From Candidatus Methanophagaceae archaeon (GTDB taxonomy: Archaea > Halobacteriota > Syntropharchaeia > Alkanophagales > Methanospirareceae), in contig PQXC01000007.1 of the NCBI GenBank assembly GCA_003194435.1, positions 1-64,000 of the forward strand: a stretch of DNA of 64,000 bases. The letters run 5' to 3'. The notes beneath the pieces were generated by a model. It made no database searches, was not told the DNA's origin, and worked only from the letters and a program-made list of their open reading frames with translations. The translations under genes were made by a program, and so were the position numbers. Positions 59,878-64,000 of this stretch are shown here, piece by piece (position 1 is the first letter of the stretch; every line of letters starts with the position of its first letter).

Positions 59878-60879
59878 ATGCGTAGAGAGATAGCCATCAC
59901 TTTGATTTTAATTGTGATTGTGGTTGCGATAGCGTGCTGTGGCTGTATAACAAACACAAACACAAACACAAACACAAACACGAACCAGGGAAGCGGAGGC
60001 GAAGGTAGCAGAATAGCGACGAAGATGAAGATAAAGATAGGCGCGCTGCCCAACGAGGCGACATTGCCATACTACGTCGCCGCTCAGGAAGGAATCTTCA
60101 CCAATCATGGACTGGATGTTGAGATAATACCCTTCCAGAGTGCCATGGAGCGTGACAGTGCACTGATAGCAGGTGAGATAGATGGAGGAGGAAACGACCC
60201 TGTGAGTGTCGCTCTGATGCGGAACGCAGGCTATGATCTCAAAATTGTCTCGCTTGGACTACAGGCAACACCGGATAAGATGCGATTCGCTATCCTCGCC
60301 TCTCCAGCCTCTAATATAAGCTCAGTTGCAGATTTAAACGGTAAAAAGATAGCAATCTCCAGGAATACAATCATAGACTACATAACCGATACCTTAGTGG
60401 GAGATACAGCGGTGAAGGTGAAGAAGGTGGAAGTGAAGAAGATGCCGCTACGAATGCAGATGCTGCTGAGTAATGAGATAGACGCTGCTACTCTTCCCGA
60501 GCCATTAGCGAGCTATGCGCTATATAAGGGCGCCAAACTCGTTATCTCCGATTCCATGCTGAATCAAACTATATCTCCAGGTGTAATAATATTCAGAGCG
60601 GATTTTTTAAATAAGAATCCTGAAGCTGTACATGAGTTCTTAGCTGCATACGGTGAGGCGGTGAACCGAATAAATGCGAATCCCGATAAATATCGGGCAC
60701 TGCTTGTAGAGAAGACGCACATTCCGCCAGAGATAGCCTCGAACTATACGATAGCGACCTACCTCCAGCCACAGGCATACCCAAAGACTGACTTCGATAC
60801 GGTCATTCACTGGCTACGAGCTAAGAATTTACTCCATAGAACCGTCTCGTATGAGGATACTATCTGGCGTGGCGAATGA
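59878..60879 (+). CDS. ABC binding lipoprotein, NMT1/SsuA-like (copy 1)
   Basis: A 333-residue exported lipoprotein. It has a hydrophobic signal helix (ITLILIVIVVAIACCGC) ending in a lipobox-like ACCGC, a TNTNTNTNTNTN tract from ACAAAC hexamers, and then the NMT1/SsuA-like domain (IKIGALPNEATLPYYVAAQE; GIFTNHGLDVEIIPFQSAME; SSVADLNGKKIAISRNTII; EIDAATLPEPLASYALYKGA). These proteins bind sulfonates, pyrimidines or other small anions; the ligand is unknown. It is tandemly duplicated with the next gene, which lacks the Thr/Asn tract. Confidence 0.88.
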   Translation: MRREIAITLILIVIVVAIACCGCITNTNTNTNTNTNQGSGGEGSRIATKMKIKIGALPNEATLPYYVAAQEGIFTNHGLDVEIIPFQSAMERDSALIAGEIDGGGNDPVSVALMRNAGYDLKIVSLGLQATPDKMRFAILASPASNISSVADLNGKKIAISRNTIIDYITDTLVGDTAVKVKKVEVKKMPLRMQMLLSNEIDAATLPEPLASYALYKGAKLVISDSMLNQTISPGVIIFRADFLNKNPEAVHEFLAAYGEAVNRINANPDKYRALLVEKTHIPPEIASNYTIATYLQPQAYPKTDFDTVIHWLRAKNLLHRTVSYEDTIWRGE

Positions 60880-60940
60880 AGCATTGAGCATTGCATGCCC
60901 TCTGTATGTATCCTCAAACACCTCCACAAATCCTCTATAT

Positions 60941-61027
60941 CTGTACATATTCACGAAACTATATAAAGAGAAGACTAAAGAGCAGTCTTATAAACTGGTG
61001 TTCACCCTAAGATAGATTAGTTAAACC
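60941..61027 (+). promoter_or_regulatory. Conserved 87-bp leader of binding-protein gene 2
   Basis: Second copy of the leader at 59791-59877, exactly 1150 bp downstream, with about a dozen substitutions. Conservation over the whole non-coding stretch, not just the TATA-like TTATAA, suggests a functional promoter or 5' RNA element, though recent duplication alone could explain it. Confidence 0.6.
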
Positions 61028-61990
61028 ATGCGTAGAGGGATAGCCATCATTCTGATTTTAATTGCGATTGCAGTTGCGATAGCGTGCTGTGGCTGTATAA
61101 GAAAGCCTCAGGGAGGCGAAGGCGGCATAGCAGCAACGAAGATTAAGATAGGCGTGATGCCCGACGAGGCGACATTGCCATACTACGTCGCCGCTCAGGA
61201 AGGAATCTTCACCAATCACGGGCTGAACGTTGAGATAATACCCTTCCAGAGTGCTATGGAGCGTGACAGTGCACTGATAGCGGGTGAGATAGATGGAGCG
61301 GAGAACGACCCTGTGGGTGTCGCTCTGATGCGAAACGCGGGCTATGACCTCAAAATTGTCTCAATTGAGTTACAGGAAACACCATCTAAGATGCGGTTCG
61401 CTATCATCGCCTCCCCAGCATCTAATATAAGCTCAGTTGCAGATTTAAACGGCAAAAAGATAGCAATCTCCAGGAACACAATCATAGAATACATAACCGA
61501 TACCTTAGTGGGAGATACAGCGGTGGAGTTGAAGAAGGTGGAAGTGAAGAAAGTCCCGCTGCGAATGCAGATGCTGCTGAGTAATGAGATAGACGCTGCT
61601 ACTCTTCCCGAGCCATTAGCGAGCTATGCGCTATATAAGGGCGCCAGACTCGTTATCTCCGATTCCATGCTGAATCGAACGATATCCCAAACTGTGATAG
61701 TATTCAGAGCAGATTTTTTAAATAATAATTCAGAAGCTGTAAATGAGTTCTTGACAGCATATGGTGAGGCGGTGAAGCGAATAAATGCGAATCCCGAGAA
61801 ATATCGGGCACTGCTCGTGGAGAAGACGCACATCCCGCCTGAGATAGCTTCGAACTATACGATAGCGACCTACCTCCAGCCGCAGGTATACCCAGAGACC
61901 GACTTCGATACAGTCATTCACTGGCTACGAGCTAAGAATTTACTCCATAGAACCGTCTCGTATGAGGACACTATCTGGCGCGGCGAATGA
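61028..61990 (+). CDS. ABC binding lipoprotein, NMT1/SsuA-like (copy 2)
   Basis: A 320-residue paralog of the preceding gene with the same signal helix and lipobox (AIACCGCIRKPQGG) and nearly the same binding domain (IKIGVMPDEATLPYYVAAQE; DGAENDPVGVALMRNAGYDL). It differs in scattered residues, for example ENDPVG against GNDPVS and a different loop at ELQETPSKMR, so the two may bind different ligands. The Thr/Asn tract is absent. It is followed after 4 bp by the ATPase gene, making it the operon-proximal binding protein. Confidence 0.88.
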   Translation: MRRGIAIILILIAIAVAIACCGCIRKPQGGEGGIAATKIKIGVMPDEATLPYYVAAQEGIFTNHGLNVEIIPFQSAMERDSALIAGEIDGAENDPVGVALMRNAGYDLKIVSIELQETPSKMRFAIIASPASNISSVADLNGKKIAISRNTIIEYITDTLVGDTAVELKKVEVKKVPLRMQMLLSNEIDAATLPEPLASYALYKGARLVISDSMLNRTISQTVIVFRADFLNNNSEAVNEFLTAYGEAVKRINANPEKYRALLVEKTHIPPEIASNYTIATYLQPQVYPETDFDTVIHWLRAKNLLHRTVSYEDTIWRGE

Positions 61991-61994
61991 TTCT

Positions 61995-62735
61995 ATGATT
62001 GAAGCAAGGAATCTGAGTATGGTATATCCCGATGGCACAGAAGCACTGCGTGACCTCAATCTTGTGATACATAGAGGTGCGAGCTGCTCCATCATCGGTC
62101 CTTCTGGCTGCGGCAAGACCACGCTCCTGTTCATCCTCGCGGGGCTTCTGAAGCCGACGAAGGGGCAGGTACTGCTCGATGCACGCGAGATAGTCTCACC
62201 CACAAGAGGAGTGGCACTTATACTCCAGGATTACGGGCTATTCCCATGGAAGACGGTCTATGAGAACGTCGCTCTGGGTCTAAAGCTGCAAGGTGTGCGT
62301 AAGAGAGAGCGGAGAGCGATAGTGATGTCACTCCTAAAAGAGCTCGGTCTGAGCGAATTTGCAAATCACTATCCAAAACAGCTATCAGGCGGGATGCAAC
62401 AGCGAGTGGGATTTGCAAGGGCACTGGCTTTAAAGCCCGAGATACTGCTGATGGATGAGCCTCTATCTTCGCTCGATGCCCTGACAAGGGAGACGTTACA
62501 GAATTTCCTGCTCGCGCTATGGAAGAATAACGGGATGACCATGGTACTGGTAACACACAGCATAGAGGAGGCGGTATTCCTCGGCAGGGAGATAATCGTT
62601 CTATCGCGCAGACCGGGTCATGTGGTGAAGATAGTGGAGAACTTTAATGCGGGCGACGAGAATTATAGAAGCAAGGAGGCTTTCTTCGCTAAATGCCGCG
62701 AGGTAAGGATGAGCATAGAACATGGAGCTATATAA
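61995..62735 (+). CDS. ABC ATPase, SsuB/TauB-like
   Basis: A 246-residue ATPase from the ATG at 61995 (MIEARNLSMVYPDGTEALRD); an earlier start overlaps the binding-protein gene and has no homology. Walker A is IGPSGCGKTTLLFIL, Q loop LILQDYGLFPWKTVYENVAL, signature KQLSGGMQQRVGFARALAL, Walker B EILLMDEPLSSLDALT, and H loop LVTHSIEEAVFLGREIIVLS, the SsuB/TauB layout. It powers uptake with the permease that follows, whose start overlaps its end by 43 bp. Confidence 0.93.
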   Translation: MIEARNLSMVYPDGTEALRDLNLVIHRGASCSIIGPSGCGKTTLLFILAGLLKPTKGQVLLDAREIVSPTRGVALILQDYGLFPWKTVYENVALGLKLQGVRKRERRAIVMSLLKELGLSEFANHYPKQLSGGMQQRVGFARALALKPEILLMDEPLSSLDALTRETLQNFLLALWKNNGMTMVLVTHSIEEAVFLGREIIVLSRRPGHVVKIVENFNAGDENYRSKEAFFAKCREVRMSIEHGAI

Positions 62736-63445
62736 TCGCCGGGTTGCTATTACTCATAGTCTGGCATCTCGCATCACTTATACTGGACTCGCCCGCACTG
62801 CCAGCACCGCTAACGGTATTCTATGCGCTTATAGACCGTATGAGGACAGATTTATACCTTCATCTCCTCATCAGTGCACTCAGAGTTATCTATGGCATTG
62901 CACTTGCAGGCTCGCTCGCCGTGCCTCTCGGGCTTTCCACCTATAATAACCGCTTTGATAGAATCATTGCCCCTATTGTTTACCTCCTGTATCCGATACC
63001 GCATATCGTGTTTCTCCCCCTTATCATTCTCCTCTTTGGTATCGGTGACCTCTCCAAGATAATCCTGATAGCAATTATAGTCTTCTTTCAGATTCTCGTG
63101 ACCACACGTGATGAGGCACGCAATATAAGCTCGAACTACATATTCTCAATGCTATCCCTGGGTGCAACCCCCATGGATATATACAGGCATGTGATTCTTC
63201 CCGCATGTCTGCCCGCGATACTCACCGCAATGCGAATAAGTGTGGGCACCGCAATTGCAGTGCTGTTCTTCGTTGAGTCTTTTGCAACCCAGCGGGGACT
63301 TGGCTATCTGATCATGTATTCATGGAGCATGATGGATTATCCAGCTTTATACGCCTCGATAGTAGCTATGGCGCTGCTTGGATTCTCTTTATATCTAATT
63401 CTGGAGTGTGTGGAGAGGAAGCTCTGTGCATGGGTGTATTTATAG
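62693..63445 (+). CDS. ABC permease, SsuC/TauC-like
   Basis: A 250-residue permease with about six membrane helices, the first IIAGLLLLIVWHLASLIL, then LPAPLTVFYALIDRM, the permease core VYLLYPIPHIVFLPLIILLF, GIGDLSKIILIAIIVFF, and the EAA-loop-like SMLSLGATPMDIYRHVILPA. This is the organisation of SsuC/TauC. Operon order is binding protein, binding protein, ATPase, permease. No regulator or downstream metabolic gene hints at the substrate. Confidence 0.92.
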   Translation: MPRGKDEHRTWSYIIAGLLLLIVWHLASLILDSPALPAPLTVFYALIDRMRTDLYLHLLISALRVIYGIALAGSLAVPLGLSTYNNRFDRIIAPIVYLLYPIPHIVFLPLIILLFGIGDLSKIILIAIIVFFQILVTTRDEARNISSNYIFSMLSLGATPMDIYRHVILPACLPAILTAMRISVGTAIAVLFFVESFATQRGLGYLIMYSWSMMDYPALYASIVAMALLGFSLYLILECVERKLCAWVYL

Positions 63446-63458
63446 TAGTTTATAGTAG

Positions 63459-64000
63459 TTACAGCGCCATAGCTACGACACCGTCACCTGCATATTGCAT
63501 ATACAATTTGCTCCACCATGTTACCGCCAGAGGTTGAATGATCACCACAGACAGAATGATGCTTATCACCTGCCCAATGATGTGAGGCATGAACCCCAGT
63601 AAGAACCCTGTAAATGCTCCTATTCCAATCACAATAAGCCAGAGCAGGAACACATCAAGTTTATGCGCTTTGAATAGCTTTAAGCTCTCACCCACACCTG
63701 CTATGGCATTGCGACCGCCGATAACAACTGCGTATGGTACAAGTGCGAATATAATGCTTACAATCATGATATAAGATAACGCTATGAGCATGAGCAGCAG
63801 TGCAACCCGTGAACTCATCTCTGGCACCGGAATCAAGAATGCAATACCGAAAGCTAAAGTGGCAATAAGAGCTACTATGATCTCCGCGAATAGCAACTGT
63901 ATAAAGTTCCTGCTTCCATATCTTAGCATATCAGAGATGCTGGTCCTGCCACGTTTCGTGGCTTCTTTCACCATGCCTATCGCACCAGCCGTGAAATATG
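63459..64000 (-). CDS. Polytopic membrane protein, C-terminal part
   Basis: The frame is open through the right edge of the window (YFTAGAIG precedes the Met at 63972-63974), so the gene starts outside. The visible 180 residues contain a basic amphipathic stretch (MVKEATKRGRTSISDMLRYG) and four hydrophobic segments (LFAEIIVALIATLAFGIAFL; ALLLMLIALSYIMIVSIIFA; FLLWLIVIGIGAFTGFLLGF; QVISIILSVVIIQPLAVTW). The alternation of a SxxDMxxYG-type segment with paired helices resembles archaeal DUF7544/GlpQ-like membrane domains. Function unknown. It converges with the ABC importer operon. Confidence 0.65.
   Translation of the reverse strand, partial: YFTAGAIGMVKEATKRGRTSISDMLRYGSRNFIQLLFAEIIVALIATLAFGIAFLIPVPEMSSRVALLLMLIALSYIMIVSIIFALVPYAVVIGGRNAIAGVGESLKLFKAHKLDVFLLWLIVIGIGAFTGFLLGFMPHIIGQVISIILSVVIIQPLAVTWWSKLYMQYAGDGVVAMAL

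Overview
The window is chromosomal DNA from an archaeon, most likely an anaerobic C1-metabolising member of the Halobacteriota (Methanosarcina, Archaeoglobus, Syntrophoarchaeia or ANME-1 side). The pointers are Mre11, a CheF-type archaeal chemotaxis adaptor, two CooC-like nickel-insertion ATPases, an AhbA/AhbB/radical-SAM siroheme-to-heme cluster, an iron-sulfur flavoprotein beside an AfpA archaeoflavoprotein, LarB, PGF-CTERM-like surface anchors and many leaderless or GTG/TTG starts. The assignment rests on gene content only; there is no rRNA in the window.

Layout. 1-8.1 kb is eroded accessory DNA: two surface proteins, two dead transposases, a DMT permease, a feoA-feoA-feoB locus whose feoB has lost its core, and a small regulator operon. 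8.1-14.1 kb is a truncated type III-A CRISPR locus on the minus strand: group II intron with RT, csm5, a broken CARF-HEPN gene, cas6, leader and a 12-repeat array interrupted by a palindromic repeat. No cas10, csm2-4, cas1 or cas2 is present. 14.2-22.5 kb holds a radical SAM gene, ilvD, cooC, a membrane protein, mre11 and a GH15 glucoamylase. 22.6-28.8 kb is a tightly coupled operon, cooC then oppABCDF, best read as nickel supply for carbon monoxide dehydrogenase. 29.1-41.1 kb contains a transposase remnant, a DMT permease, an AsnB-Dph6 fusion, a nucleoside phosphorylase, a cupin, the ahb cluster, a GT-B glucan enzyme, a THUMP protein, a Toprim protein, aroD and tRNA-His.

41.25-50.1 kb is one chemotaxis operon: HBM-type receptor, unknown 103-aa protein, cheW, cheF, cheY, cheB, cheA, cheC, a second partial cheC made by a 523-bp tandem duplication, and cheD; cheR is absent. 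50.2-56.5 kb has larB, a beta-helix surface protein, pmbA, a NifB-like tail and the isf-afpA flavoprotein pair. 56.6-59.6 kb is a decaying island: a frameshifted AAA ATPase plus TOPRIM-like pair framed by a 23-bp direct repeat, an IS1634-type fragment and a frameshifted AAA_14 ATPase. 59.8-63.4 kb is an NMT1/SsuA-like ABC importer with tandemly duplicated binding proteins.

Recurring themes are nickel and iron-sulfur enzyme maturation, extensive frameshift decay around mobile elements, and unusual hexanucleotide tracts that put dipeptide repeats into more than ten unrelated proteins. The most unusual items are these tracts, the one-directional A-to-G divergence of the cheC duplication, the repeat inserted into the CRISPR array, the AsnB-Dph6 fusion and the repeat-bounded ATPase-TOPRIM cassette.
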